Source: Chrysomallon squamiferum (taxonomy: Eukaryota > Mollusca > Gastropoda > Neomphalida > Peltospiridae). Taken from it: a stretch of 64,000 bases of DNA. The notes beneath the pieces were generated by a model, which was given only the letters and a program-made list of their open reading frames with translations, was not told where the DNA came from and did not search any database. The position numbers were made by a program, and so were the translations under genes. The stretch is taken from assembly GCA_012295275.1 (NCBI GenBank), contig CM022673.1, positions 21,121,413 through 21,185,412 of the forward strand, in the 5' to 3' direction. Positions within the stretch are counted from its first letter, which is position 1; the number at the start of each line of letters is the position of its first letter. Below are positions 37,995-52,148 of this stretch, piece after piece.

Positions 37995-40900
37995 GACTCA
38001 ATTATATTTTACCATTTTAGTATCTAGAATAAATAAATATTTTCATGATGGTGACTGTATTAATTTGCTATACTCTATATCATATAAACAAATAATAATA
38101 ATAAACAAATAATAATAATAAACAAACAAATAAATAAATAAATAAATCTCAGATAAAAATGCAGTATTATGACTATTGCTTTATATTAATATTAAGTTGT
38201 AACTCCACCAAAATTTTATAATCTGATGAGTTACATTTCACATTAATTCATGAAACTTGCTATCTTCAGCAGATTATGCTAGAAACAGGTGTTAATGAAG
38301 TTCATATTATATCTGTCCATCTCTAATAAAACACAACTAATACTATAAAATTAGAGCTCCAAATTACCATTCTCTTGGCAGATACAAAGTAATTGTTCCA
38401 AGTTAAAATTAATAAATAAATAAAATCATATATGGGAAGAATAAATCAGTGAATATTTGACTTTTTATGTAATTAATATTATCATTATAACTATATTTTA
38501 ATAAATCTATTTTTTGGATATTGTCTATTCAAATTAAACACAAAGATTATTTTCCAACCCAGCCAGTGCTCCACTGTTCAGCTATCAGGCTGTAGTCACT
38601 GGTTTCTTGTTGAGTGACTGAGAATGAACCAAACAACTGTCATTCAAATTGCTAAAATGGCAACCATCACAACTACAAGTCTGGTATTGTTTTTACCATG
38701 ACTCAGTTGTTATAACGGCTGTATAATTGTTGTTATAAATAGCTGTTGTAATGGGTTCTTCAAAGTCAGTTATTATGCTATAAATTTGAAGAACCCATTT
38801 TTTATTATTATTATTACTACAACCTTCCCCCCTCTTTAAAAATATTCATTTGAAAGTCCATATATTTTGGGCTGCTGGCGAATTTTATGTTTTGCAATAA
38901 ATCTTTTTTAAGGGGGTTCTGCTAATCCATATACTAACGGAAAAAAGAAAGAAAAACAAAAACAAAGAAAATGAAAGAAATAAGAGCATTATGTTCCCTG
39001 CTTAACTAATAATGGTTCCAAGATAGTTCAGTATTCCAAAGCTCATAAACAGTTTAGGAACATTCTGTTGTAATTCATGCAACCACTGCTTATAGAAATA
39101 TAACCATTACCATCTCTGGATATGGATCATTATAAAATAATTATTTATGTGTGGATGAGTTTGATTACTGCTTAATTTATACATCCTTTTCCACTGCATA
39201 TATAAACAGAACTGACTGAAAATGTATTAAGCAATGACTGATATTTTTTAACTTAATCTGCTTTTCTGAAAAATCCTATATTTTATTCCTAAATCTATAT
39301 ATAAAAATAAATAAAAGATATTGTCTGTGAGTTTGTTATTTTTAAAAAAAAAAAGAAAAAAGAATAAAAGATTAAATAAAAATAACTTAAAATAACTATA
39401 AGAATAAGTATTAAAAATAATTAATGAAAACATTTTTTTAAATTATGCTGTATAAATGTGGAAATATTTAACAGTCATTTTTTTGATGCATTTTAATGTA
39501 ACATTTAAAATGAATAAATAATAAAAATTATACTTGGACGAGAAACCTGATATTTAACCTGTTCACCAAACACAAAAATAAAAAGAAGAAGAAAAGAAAT
39601 AAGGATTGGTGAATGCATCTAGCAATTTATTACCTCCAGTTATAAAAAATTAAAAAGAACCCTTTTGTCCTCAAAGTTTCTATTTGTAGAGAGGAAATGT
39701 CCTATGTATCGTTAAAAATAATGGCTGAACCTATTTTTCTCATACACTGTTGAAGACCTAACACATAAAAACTGTCAGAATGGCATTTAAAATATATAAT
39801 TTACAACATATTATAAGAAATACACAAAAATATATTTCTCAATGACCAAAAATATACCTAATAAGGACAGAACTCTATTTACTTGAGTAAATTACTTATT
39901 TAATTGTATGTATATTGGTCAGTTATTTCTTTAGTGTTTAATTGTTGGTTTAGATCATAAAGGACCATATTTGAAATTAGTTTTCGTATAAAAAAAAAAA
40001 CAATAATAAAAACTATTTTATTTTGATCTGTAAGTGACAGTGAAAGCAAAAAGCATGGTCTGCAGCTCTCAAGAGTGAGTTGATAAATAAAACATTTAAT
40101 TTCATTTAGATTTTGTATTAGTTAGGATTGCAGGATATCAGCTTTATCCTGCTCAGGTCAAATGTTGAATGCAGCTTGACATAGCTGTGCTGCAAATGGA
40201 TAATTCTGATCATCCCAGGATCAAACTGTAAATTATTCTCTACACAACCCATACTCTGATACTTTTAGGTTAGGTATATGCAATAAGAAATCAGTCTAGC
40301 TAGGTAGGGAGGCAAAATAATCAATATAATAATAACATAATTGAAGAATGAATGTGTGTGTGTATGTTTCTATATATACACACACATACATAATTAAAAA
40401 CTTATACCTTTAGGGTTTGTCCCAGTGTAAAAATAAAAATTATGACTCGTTTTTTTTTTCAATCCCTAGTAGTTTTATATTCAGTGCTGTGTTAAACACA
40501 ATATTTATAATAGATTAAATACAGATAGTGCACAAAAAGAAATAAATATGTACAAAGGTGAGGTATAAGATGTTATATTGCTGTCATCATGCATGCACTA
40601 CATTTTATAATTTTTTTTAAGTGCACAGTGATGACTCATGTGATAATCCTTGAACAGGTAGGAAAAAAGTAAAAACATTTACAATGAGATCTGTTGATAG
40701 ATAGTCAGCGGATATTTTTCCCATATATGGGACGGTGCAAATATAAATATCTCTTGCTGACAATTATTATGAGTAGCTCACAGAGGGTTTCCTTTCTCAA
40801 ATCATCATTATGCAAGAAAATGGCTGACAAATAATATTAAAATGGAGGTGTGTTCATTCACACATAAAACAAATGCAGAATTTAAAATTTTAAAAGTAAA

Positions 40901-41754
40901 TTAATGAAAATATATAAATTGAGTCTAGTTTTATAAATTCAAACATGAAATATGCCAGACTGTCAGATACAGAGTAAATTAATATACATTTTATTTCTAT
41001 ATTTATTTATAAATTTTATGATGAATTAGAACATGATTTTTATGATTTTATTAATATTTACTTATTATTATTACCAAAAAAATCATTTTATGTTTCAAAT
41101 ATGTATAACACATTTTCACATCATTAAAATTAAATATTGTAATAAAATACGACTTACTATTCAGTAACCAAAATCAGTTCATGTGGTGATTCATAAACTT
41201 CAAGAAGATCTACCAGACGTGGATGTGCCAACGCTTGCTCCAACATGACAACTTCTCTGAGGATCTCCTCCCTGCACGACTTGCCTTTTCGACGTTTCTT
41301 AATAAACTTCGCAGCAACAACTTCTTTTGTCTCATTATGAATGCATTTCTTGACCACTGCAAATTTTCCCCTGGAAATGAGAAATATAATGTACAACCCA
41401 GTTTACAACGTGCAGTTGAAAACATGCTGCTAAAACTAATGTCATAGTAATAGTTTAAGAAAAATTTAGTCTTACTTATAACTAAAAATAAATATATTGT
41501 GCAATTAAACCTTAACAGACCTTGAATCTTATACAATCTAACAAATATTGTGCAATTAAAACTTATCAGACATTGCATCTTAAATACAAGTTATTCTGTG
41601 TGTTACCATAATTTCAACTTACTGTGAAATTATAATAACAACTTATTAGAGTTTATGCCATTCCCAGTAAAACCTATTAGTGTACAATTTAACTGCAATT
41701 TACACTGCAATATCATTGGAATTTCCTCAATACAAGCCATCAAAATTACAGTTT

Positions 41755-41795
<41 letters not shown>

Positions 41796-44700
41796 GGCAT
41801 ACTAGATTTAAATATTCAACATCCATACACACGTGTTAAGAACCTGATTACTCAATCATGTTATAATATTTTAAAATATCTGTATTAATAATGATTATAA
41901 TGTGTTCATTTCTGTAATTTTATCTGTAATGTATTTATTGTGTTCTAAATGTGATAGTTGTATTACATTTTTCTTACTGGTAAATTAAAATGGGCAATAC
42001 TTCCTATTATCATTCTACTAGATACATTTACTAATTAACTGCGCTAACCAATTATATAAATTTACACAAACATTCCAATCTCATAGACTTAGACTGAGAT
42101 ACATAACAACAACCTGGTGAAGCCCAAAATAGTTTGCTGGGCCCCAATAAAACAGTTAATTCTCAGAGTATTAATGTGAACATCTTAGGCAAAATTCTAA
42201 GTCCGAGACTCCATAAAAACATCTCATGTTTAGTTAATTTGATATCAGAATATCATATATAGTATTAGGTATATTATGTTTAATTGTAGATAATTTACAT
42301 GTAAAAGACCATCATATACATTAAAACTTCCTGCTTATACAATTTTGTTTTTAAAAATTAGTTCTTGCTAATACATTTATTCTGGAAAAGAATGTCAGAA
42401 ATTGAGTTGCTGTTCCAGATGACTTTTAAATATTCTGTAAAAAAAAAAAAATAATAATAATAATAATAATAATTCTACATAATTTTGGAGCAATTGCCTA
42501 TTGGTTTAAATTTGATCTCTTTCCTTTGCTGTTTTCTTTCTATATTTGTGAGTGTTTTGTGCATGTTAAAAGTATTTAATGTAAGCTCTAATAAGCACAC
42601 TTTTTTATTGCATTTTAACTGCTACTCAGATGAGCTAGAAAAAGAAATAACTGATAAAACTTGGGGGGGGGATGTTTTTGTTTATCAAAGAAAAACTGCG
42701 AATTATCAGATCTTGGAAAATAATTAAAGTCATGACTGTACATAATCTTTGGAGGAAAAAAAATGTTAGAAAGGATTTAAAATGTAAAAACTACCAGTGC
42801 ATGTATTAAGAGTCCATTTGAAAGTCATTATCTGAAAGAATGTACCTACCTCTAAATCTAATACTGAATAGCAGGTGTTCATTAACAGGTATACAGAACA
42901 TACAAAGAAAACAAACATAATAAAATCAGTAAATACATACAATATGTATGGTATAACCTTCCAGTTTAATACTGATTAAATGTCCAAAAATAACAATTAG
43001 GAATTCTTTTCTATTTGTTTTTTTCTTTTTTCATCTTTTTTTTTCTTTATTTTTTCTGTTTTGGGTTGTTGTTGTTTTTTTTAACTATTTTGTTTGCTAC
43101 AAAAATTATACATTATGTCAGTAGTTATAAAAGGAATTTAATTCTAATACTAGAGCAAGTGAATGGCATTAAATAATTACTATTACTGAACACTGCTGCA
43201 GCATGGAAGTGCATACATTTTAGTATTTTTCTGCATGACTATTAACGTGTATTAATGTTTATGTATGTGTAATCATGTATTTGCAAGAAGCATTATAAAT
43301 AATACAGTCTGAGAGAAAGCAAAACCCAAGAAATACACAGGAAACAAATACATTTTCTCTTTTCTTTTTCCTTTTAAAAGTAACATTTCATAGAAATTAC
43401 TAGGATCTCCACATGACACTTAAATGCAGCTTGAGTGACATTACAATTTGATTTTGGAACCAAAACAATTATAATAAAGACTCAAAAAACTGCTCACTGA
43501 AGAAAAAAAAAAGTAAGCAATTAAAACACACTCACACAATTACAATCATTTAAAAAAAAAAGTTTAAAAAAAAAATTCTGAAAAATGTACGATTTGTTAT
43601 CACATGCATTTTGTCCAATTTTAAATTCTGGTGACAGTTCATTTCAAGAGATGGTATCTGACTTGGTTTGCAATTACCTTACATACATTTACATGCACAG
43701 GCTATATAAGCAAAGGGTTGAGTGCAGATAAATTTGGTAGATTTAAGTGTAAAGATTTGCATGGATGTGTTTTTGGATGAGTCACGTCATCCCAGTTGTT
43801 AGGTTTCACAAAATTAAACATTTTTTAAACTTCTCCGATTAGGTGAAATGCTCAGAAATTAGAGTAATGTTAGAAACAATTTTTACTTGTGTATTTTAGC
43901 TTTGAGGATGAATCATACATTACCACCATTGCCATTGTATTATATTAAAATTTCATTATTATTATTATTTTTGTTTTTCTTTTGTTTTGCCCTTCCTTGT
44001 GATTTTAAGTTTATATTTGCTTTGGATGCCAGGATTTCAGAAAGGGACAATTTAGGACATTTATGTTAAGAAATAATAATAATAAAAAAAATTAAATGGA
44101 AATATTTAAAAGTAGGTATGAGTCACATACTACTACAATTATATAAAGGTGAAAAATCTATTCTGTTTAAAAAATAAATGACTTAAGAGGTAATATGAAT
44201 AAAACAAATGCTTTTACAAATACTTGTACAATACTTGTATATATTCTTACAAACTGTATAATTTAGGCTGTTGTTAACTGATCAGTGCTTTAGAAAATGA
44301 TCACAAATTTTATATTAAAAATGCTCATTAGTGACTGATATTTACTCCAGCTTTTTACCATAGCTGCAGTTTGAGAGATTAGGAATTACTTTAGAATCCT
44401 CAGTTTCTACAAAACAAACTAAAAAAAGATTATCTCACACAAGCGGAAACAGACATGGACATAATTAAAGAGCAAGTTACCACAATTTTCAGCAAAATTA
44501 CATTTTGCAGTAATTTTTCAAATCATTTATTTTTTAGTAAATTTGAGAAAATTAAAAAAAACTAAAAAAAAAAAACCAAAAAAAAATATTTTTAATGATT
44601 TTTCATGGGTTTTTTTTTGGATGAGTCATGCTTTTAGTCTGAAAGATTTTTTGGCCTGTTTTAATATCACCAGTATTACGTGTTGCTCTTGAGAATATTG

Positions 44701-47700
44701 CTCAAATGAAGTTGATGTAAATGTCAGTTGCTAACTCCAGATGTGCAATAACATCAAGAAATAAAAAATACATAAAAAGATTTTTTATTTTTTTTTACCA
44801 CAAACCAGAACTTTGGCTGACAGCATTAAAATAATCTTTTCTCTAGAGAGATTTATGGATAAAGTAAACAAAGTAACCTGAATTTTCTTTTCTCTCTCTT
44901 TTTGTAAAATGATATTGCTTCCATTAAGCTGCACATGGAAAATATAAAGAAATTACTTTAAAAAAAATGCAAATGTTAATTACTGCAGACAAATTACTTG
45001 ACTAAATGATATTAAATACAAGATAATGCAAATATATTTTTAGTATTGTTATTTTATATTTGCCATAACAAGAATTTAGTTTTCATCACTTTAGATTTTA
45101 CTGATAGGGTATACCAATTTTATGAAACAACATACATATATATTAAGATTTGTTAATTAACTAGACACTAATGTATAATGGAATACCATTTTTTCAGTGC
45201 ACCAAGATCTTATTTTTCATCCTGTTAAGGCAATAAGATTTTATAAGCCATAATTTGAAGACAAACATCTTATGATCCCTTGTTCTAAAGAACCGAAAAC
45301 TTTATGTAAAAGCTTTAAGTTTTTAGAATTATGTTCATATTATAATAATTACAGTAACACATCCACAATAGCATGTGTATGCTAATACTTCCCATTGTGT
45401 GCATTTGTGTCTGTGCACATGTGCTTGAGTATGTCTCTGTGTGTGTGTGTGTGTATGTGTGTACATGTGCGTATGTGTATGTGCATGTGTATGTGCATGT
45501 GTACATGTGCGTGTGTGTATGTGCATGTGTATATGTGCGTGTATTTGCTTATGCATGAAATGTAAACAGGTGTTTGTTTTTAAGTAATTTACTCATTATT
45601 GATTTCTATATATCAGAATAATATTAAATAAGTTGAGTAAATACAGACTTTGCATCAAAGTAAATGTAACTAATACTTTTAATATTAAAACAGATATATA
45701 AATCAAAAGACAAAAACAAAAAAAGTCATAAAATACCAGAAAAATTATTAAAATATCTAAAAGCTTTATAAACAAATAAAATTAAAAATAAACAAACAAG
45801 TAAGAAAATAAATGAATTAAAATGGCTAGACAACTGTCTGTTCATCTTCTGTTCAGTTTATTCTTTTTTCCACAAATGTGAGCCAAACCCTGATGTTCTA
45901 CAGACACAGAGGTTTAATACCTCGCTTGACATTTCCATCACCCTAACACCTACATGTGTGTGTTTGGGCTGACTTTTGATGACTGTATGTATCACACAAT
46001 CACAGAACTGACCTGTATTTTACATTCCAGAACAGTCAGCATGAAACCAGTTTACATCACACAAACTCTGAAGTCAGGGAAAAGATTTTCTACTTTATTT
46101 TTCCTCACAGATTTCTTTTTCTTCATTTGCTTTTGTTTTGTATTGTTTAACTTTCAGAATTTAGGGGTGTTTTTTAAATATGAAATAACACTATATAATA
46201 AATTCAGCCTTTTAAGTAAAGCCTGTCACATGTGCAAACAACCAAATTAAAATATGCATTGGTTAACCTTTTTTAAAATGCTTGACAAAATTAAATACAT
46301 TTTCTTTCTTTATTAAAAATTACCACTTGTGGAGAAAACAAATAATGACCTATATATGCACACATGCAGTAAGTAATTATTCACACTTCTTGTGTTAAGT
46401 GACACAAACATTAACAAGTTTGTAAGATTAAATCATGAAATCATTATAGTCTGCATCCTGAATAAGGATATGGTAGAAATAATTGATTCAAGCTCTTAGC
46501 CCATGTCCGGCAGTTACCAAACATGAATAAAAATTCAATTACAGAAATATGTTACGCAGTATGCTTTGCTGACACCCCCACATTTAAAAATATATATATA
46601 TTTTTAGTATTTCACATAAAACTGTATACTTAATTTATAAAAGTCTCAGAATATTTTTTCTGTTAAATAAATGCAACATTTTGACTCCACTTATTTGAAG
46701 CTGAAACAAAACTTAAACTGCATATTTGAATGAATTTTGTTTGGCGACCTTTTAATAATTTAACTAAATAAAGGGATGGAGTTAATCTAATTAAGTTTGT
46801 AATTAACTGTTTAATTAAGAAACAACCACTCTTTCTCCCTCATCAAGATTTTATATATATCTATATAGAAAAACCTATCCACAGAATTTTACAATGACAT
46901 AAAATAAAAATAAAAATTAAATTAAACTGAATTAAAATAGATATATATGAAGTTATCCTATGATTGTTAAAAGACTGATCTTGGCAGCCATCACTCTTCA
47001 GGTGGTGTTCTGTTGCTGAGTTGTATCTCACCCAGGAGGAATTCCAAATGATTCATCAGTGTAAGCATTATGATGTAAAGTTGTAAATTAAATCCCAATA
47101 TCTGTTTAATACATAAGTAATGTATGTATATATATATATATAAAATAATAATAATAATAATAAAATTAAAACGTAATAATATACTCTAAATCTAAAGGTA
47201 ATTTAAGAGCCATGTGAAAAAATTTATTTTGCTGTACAATGTTTTTTTTAATGAATTTTCATAAGGAAAAAAAAGAAAACATTTGATAAAACTATGTCTC
47301 CAATAATTTCAAGACACACAGTGGTACCAATTATTTAATCCAATTATAAATTTATGAGTATACCAATTTTCTTATAGTGTTGTCAAAGCAATCTCTCCAC
47401 CATGTACACAAAGAAAATATGCTATTATTAGCAATACTAGAAAAATAAAACAAATAGATAAACACCAACAAAAAAAAAAAAAAACATTTATTATTCATGA
47501 GCATACAAACAGAAAAAAATAAAAATAAATAATACAAAAACATTATATATTAATGTCTGTGTGTGTGTATAAGCATAAATTTGAAAGCAAGCCAAATGTA
47601 AATGTATTTTGCATTAACACATGATTAAAAAGAAATGAACTGTTGTGAAAGCTGCATAATGCCATGTTCTGATGATTCATGAATTGGCTGGCAAGATGAG

Positions 47701-49719
47701 TAATCACAATAGACTACTGAATAAAGTGTATTTCGTGCTGTGTGCTACACATCATTTTCACTTGTAGTAGGAACAGAAGCCAGACCATATAATTAATTAT
47801 AGAAAAGTAAAATTTCACCCCATACTTCAGTGGCTATGAAAGATACACTGCTTTCTCTTATGAAGATAAAACACTAGACAAAGCAACTCCAGTATTACTA
47901 GCACCTCATATGTAAAGATCTGGCCTGTGATATATCTTGTCTTAGGATCAATACTCTTCAGTATTCTTATTTCCAATTCCAGTTAATGCCTTTTGGTGAT
48001 ATATCTGTTGTGTGTACTTTCCTAACAACAGACTGGTGATTATAAAATGCAACTGGCTTCTTATAACACAGTTTTTAGAAGAAGAGCCTATGGTAACAAC
48101 ATATTATCCTGATAAAGTTGAGAATTAAAGATTGTTTCTCATCAATAATATCAGTGATTATAATGTACCTGATATATATAAAGTCTTTATGATTGGTTCT
48201 GAGAATTATTAATTTCAATATTATTGAGGTTTAAAGTATTATGTTTGGTTGCCAAAGTGAAATAAAATAAAAATGAAAAATAATAGTGACAGATACTTTG
48301 CTACATACAGTGTACAAGTCAATAAACCACCTGCAGTGTACTCTGACACAACACAACATTACAACAAAATTCAGATTTAAATAATCACTACACTACTTTT
48401 ACTCTTTATCCGATTTAGAATTTTACACTAAATAATAATGATGTAATAATTAAATCAAGGATAGCCATATTAATATTTTGTAATATTAAAAGATAATATT
48501 TTGTAAGATATCTTAATAATCGATGAAGGATGTATATTAATTGATTCACATTTGTAATTTATAATCAGGTAACATTTTCATTCATTCTTAACACCAAAAT
48601 GTTGTTGTTGTTGTTTTTCCAGGGGTTGGTTGTTACTGGGTTTTTTAAATATAAATGAATTTGCCTTAAACATCAAATAAAATGAAATTATGGTTGTAAA
48701 TCAGCTGTATAATTTTAAATAAATATTTTCTTTTTAAAAAAAAAAAAAAAAAAAAACCTTCAAAACCTTCAAATACATGGAAAACCCAACAACCTATTGT
48801 TCAAATGCAATCACATCTGGCCTCAAGAACTGAATACACTAGAAACTAGTAATGGTTATGCAAAGAAAATAAAGAAAGTTGTAAATTTGTAACAAGCAGT
48901 CTGTGTATTTACACAGAGATAAAATTTGTTTCAAGATATCTACAGCATTCACAAGTGCTGACATGAAACTGGAAACAGGATTCAATAAACTGATAATGCT
49001 ATGGAGATGGCTATGAGAATAAAAGATTTCTAACCAGAGATAATCATCCACTTATGTTGATAATGCATTTCCTGTAAAAAATAGCTGTTGATGTCTTTAT
49101 TGGCCAATTAATGTTTCACCTTTACAAAAAAGACCATGTCTAGACATCTTTCATTCTGATTTTACAGAAGCTGTTGATTTTCCACTAATGAAAATTGCTA
49201 ATACCACTTATAAAATTTATTTTCCATTTACCAAACTAAAATTATATTTCTGTCTTCAGAAATAAGACTCTTCAGTGGATTTAATAAACACTCTTGCTTG
49301 ATATAAAGAAGTACATTGATATATCTAGTTGATATAATGGTATATTTAAAACAGGCAAAACATAGAAATGCTCTTTAAGGAGTTGGGTAAATATGTTTAA
49401 ACATACTTTATACGATTCTGTTCCAATAAACTACAGAATGGAATTAACTGGAGGTTTGAATAAATTAATGTTATACAGGTTCAGCCTATTAGCAACTGCA
49501 GTAATAATACAGACATGGTGAGAAAAATAATCAATATGGCAAAACACCATGGTCTTTTTACAAGCATTATTTGTTTATAAATTATAATATATATAGACAC
49601 AAATAAAACTGGTTATGTGATAATGATTACATAAAAATCTACACACACATACATGATTACCTATAGAGATACTTAATATACATACAAACAAAACAACAAC
49701 AAAAAAAATATAGCAAACA

Positions 49720-49750
<31 letters not shown>

Positions 49751-52148
49751 TCATACACTCTACATTTAAAACAAATAAAAATAAATATGCTGAACATTTT
49801 CTTAAGAACAGATTATTCCTTTGATCATTTGATTTTAGCTGCATACATTACAAAAGTATTTTGTGAATTTCAACTTGAACACCAGTGTAGTTACACCTGA
49901 CACAAGATCTCACTAAAAGCCACAATCATGATTAGAAAGATAACAATGAAGTGAGCAGGAAGAAAAAACTAAAAAAGTGTTTCTTTTTTCCTGCCACTTC
50001 AGAGTAGCACTCAGTGTCAGGTTTTTCACACAAAATAGCAAACTGTAACTTTAAAAATATAGATCACCTTTTTTCAGAGTAATACACAGTAGCCAACTTT
50101 TACAAAATACTGAATATAATCTTTAAAAATAAAGATTACTCTTTTCAGAATAATACACACTGGCAACTTTTTCACACAAAATACTAAATATAATTTCTAA
50201 AAATAGAGATCGGTGCTTTTGTTAATAATAAAAAAATTTAAAGTTTAAACAAAAATAATTAAAGATATTAATTGCATAAAGATCACACTATATTTAAATA
50301 CAAAAAAAAGTAATATTAATACATATATCTACATATATACATTTAGACATACATTATGTATATTAATATTTAAATGTTGGTGTATGTTCATATGTTATTC
50401 AGCTTAATGATTCAAACAAATTTGCCTGGGCATGCAAGGCTGAAGCCTAATTAGTCTGTTCAAGTCAAAGTTGGAACTTAAAGTTAATTCCACTCTAAAT
50501 AAAGTAAATTAGTTGACATGTAGCTTACCAAGTACTTAAAGTTTAATTAACACCTCTGATCATTAAAAGCATAGGCAAGCTGACAACATCTGTGTATTTT
50601 AATACAGTTAAGTAGAAGATTAAATGCTTGCTTTAAGACATCTGTTGTGTGTATTACAATTATGTTAATGACTTTGGTAAATATTCTTAATCTGGTCTGT
50701 AAATTTTTAATTTGGACAAAAATGATATGAGTAAATGAATAAATAACACCTCAAAAGATAAAAATGGAAAATATGTGTGGAATTTTTTCTTATAGAAAAT
50801 AAATCAATACTTTACTATTACTATAAGATTTGTATAACAACAATGAAACAGAAGAATCATTCTTCAAAAATTCAACTAGCTGTAGAGGGTCTTTTATTTG
50901 TACATTTTCAAATCACACTATAACAAGATATAGGTACTACAAGAACCAGATATAGCTTAGCAGTTTCTCTCAGCAGAACTGATACTGTCATCTCTTACCT
51001 CAGGCAGTGTGTCTATGTGAATATATTATATAGCTAATAAAAATCTAAAATCATAAAAGCAGTAACCCATTTCTTGTCATAACAATCGACATTTAGATAC
51101 TAACAAATCTTGTAGCTGTTCATAATAATATAATGTTGTTATTACTGGGTTGTATAAAATAAAAACCGATGTAACAGCTTAAAAATTGACTTAACAATGA
51201 GGTGTCACTCCTAGATATCCACAAATAGTACTTTCATTTTTATCTGATAATTTCAGTTATTATTTTGCCTTTGACATTTTATATTAGTGAGTCATGTAAA
51301 CTTTGTTTTTTTTATTTATTTTCTTTACTATAAATATATGTTTTACTACAACTGAACTGTGACATACTTCATGCTTCTTACGCAGTACACAATAAACTAA
51401 CATTCCTATCAAATGAAGCAATGCAGTTAATATATGCATAAAGCAACTAGTATGTGAGAGCAATGTTCAGATCATTGTGTCTCACAGTGAGACACCTGAT
51501 ATTTGACAATAGATACTGTATTCGGTTACTTGTACCAATTTAAACAGCTGAATTTTACACAATGACCCACACAAAAATGTGTATTATACTAAAATTATCA
51601 AATAGTAAATACTTCTTTTTAAACACTACACTCACTAAATGGTTCAATAATAAATGTTAATTAAACTATGGCTAACAATATAATCTCTGTTTGATGATCA
51701 ATGGAATCAAAAACAATTAACTAATATCTTCCATTTTTTAATGCATGATTTTCTCTTACTATGTCACTAAATTTAAATGGATTATTCATATCAAATATTG
51801 AAATCAAGACAGAACTCTAATAAGGGAAAATTTTATATTTCAGCTAAAAACATAATTCTTATTTTTAAAATTATTTTATATGTAACTTTTGGTTGAATGA
51901 TGTCAGTATTTCTGTTTTAAATAATGTCATTACACACACACAAACACACACACAATATTATGAATATACTGATACTATTACTAGTATTAGTGTTATTACT
52001 TGAAGATGATAATAAATAGATCATATTACTTGATAAAAACATACCTGCCAATGTTGTTCTCAATGGTATAAGTAACGGATAGTGGATCAGTCTTAATGGT
52101 GCTGTTGGGTATATACTTTCCAACCTTCAGTCCATTCATACTCAACAT
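31733..52148 (-). CDS. STK17-like: DRAK/STK17-type serine/threonine kinase (DAPK family), complete, long Ser-rich tail
   Basis: Seven minus-strand exons join in phase: 52148-52045 (ATG at 52148), 41370-41158, 35395-35257, 34788-34662, 34234-34186, 33230-33051, 32747-31733 (stop). Total 1827 nt, 608 aa. Residues 1-34 are a short N-terminus ([15 protein letters not shown]). Kinase domain: Gly loop IGRGKFAVV, Lys56 in [11 protein letters not shown] (the basic loop typical of DAPK/DRAK), HLDLKPQN with Asp150, metal-binding loop DLG at 171-173 instead of [39 protein letters not shown] and CLEHEWL. The order matches vertebrate STK17A/B, apoptosis-related kinases of roughly 370-415 aa; this tail is much longer. 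The tail (about 280-608) is Ser/Asn/Asp-rich and holds three 10-residue repeats (375-404), a basic cluster at about 505-519 that could be a nuclear localisation signal, and DSGFCS at 528-533. An untranslated first exon further upstream is possible: ttcag precedes AAAATG. Confidence 0.92.
32348..32437 (-). repeat. Coding 30-bp repeat in the kinase tail (three 10-residue units)
   Basis: Residues 375-404 read as three aligned decapeptides: [30 protein letters not shown]. They share a Ser at position 3 and Cys at position 7. A weaker relative (KRCHNSEVS) lies about 35 residues before. This indicates growth of the tail by short in-frame duplications. Confidence 0.75.
34040..34090. repeat. GATAAT/GATAAG hexamer tract in kinase intron
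   Basis: GATAAT units surround four GATAAG units, followed by an A/T-rich AAAAT tract to about 34133. It lies 50-150 bp below the donor of the 49-bp kinase exon. Confidence 0.9.
35819..36022 (-). pseudogene. Possible decayed LTR-retrotransposon gag fragment
   Basis: A 67-codon minus-strand frame has islands resembling Ty3/gypsy-type gag proteins: [14 protein letters not shown] near the start and [20 protein letters not shown] at the end. The middle part expected between these motifs seems missing, the frame then stops, and no pol, LTR or second gag motif is visible nearby. It sits inside an intron of the kinase. The call rests on motif resemblance from memory and is uncertain. Confidence 0.4.
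37055..37415. repeat. 56-bp minisatellite with 112-bp higher-order duplication
   Basis: Units start at 37055, 37111, 37167, 37223, 37279, 37335 and 37391 (last partial), exactly 56 bp apart. The core reads TAACAGGAATTAAAGGGTTA, then CTCCTA(C/T)GAGCTATT and a conserved ATACTCTTCTTCATAAAC. Variants show that units 3-4 and 5-6 form a duplicated pair, so the array grew by a 112-bp step. No spacer/repeat alternation, so not CRISPR. Confidence 0.95.
37959..37991. repeat. (TG)n microsatellite in kinase intron 2
   Basis: About sixteen TG dinucleotides. Confidence 0.95.
38750..38799. repeat. Perfect 15-bp inverted repeat (stem-loop)
   Basis: AATGGGTTCTTCAAA at 38750-38764 is matched by its exact complement TTTGAAGAACCCATT at 38785-38799, with a 20-nt loop. 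It may be a fossil end of a foldback element or simply a hairpin in the kinase pre-mRNA. Confidence 0.85.
41757..41792. repeat. (GT)n microsatellite in kinase intron 1
   Basis: About eighteen GT units. Confidence 0.95.
45418..45545. repeat. Purine/pyrimidine alternating TG-rich tract
   Basis: About 130 bp of GTGTATGTGCATGTGTACAT-type sequence, nearly unbroken purine/pyrimidine alternation and therefore a candidate Z-DNA-forming tract. The Cys/Val and His/Thr reading frames on its two strands are artefacts. Confidence 0.85.
49998..50215. repeat. Three-copy tandem repeat of about 71-75 bp
   Basis: Copies start at 49998, 50073 and 50144, each TTCAGA(G)TAATACACA(C/G)T followed by a CAACTTTTTCACACAAAATA-like stretch and CTTTAAAAATA(A/T)AGAT. 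Copies are diverged by several bases. Confidence 0.8.

Larger units (their letters stand above)
35396..41157. other. Kinase intron 2 (5.8 kb)
   Basis: Bounded by kinase exons 35257-35395 and 41158-41370. It holds a possible retrotransposon scrap (35819-36022), the 56-bp minisatellite (37055-37415), a GT tract (37959-37991) and a perfect 15-bp inverted repeat (38750-38799). The remainder is A+T-rich with no coding signal. Confidence 0.85.
41371..52044. other. Kinase intron 1 (10.7 kb)
   Basis: Separates the N-terminal coding exon from the rest of the kinase. It is A+T-rich and CpG-poor, with microsatellites and a 71-75 bp tandem repeat (49998-50215). A 51-bp partial duplication lies at 41496-41590. 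Candidate reading frames across it show no recognisable domains. No embedded gene seen. Confidence 0.85.

Noticed and set aside
45315-45558. Frames rich in Cys/Val or His/Thr on both strands
   Set aside because: Simple TG-repeat translations.
51917-52123. 68-codon minus-strand frame
   Set aside because: Out of frame with the kinase first exon it overlaps; the conserved frame is the one starting at 52148.
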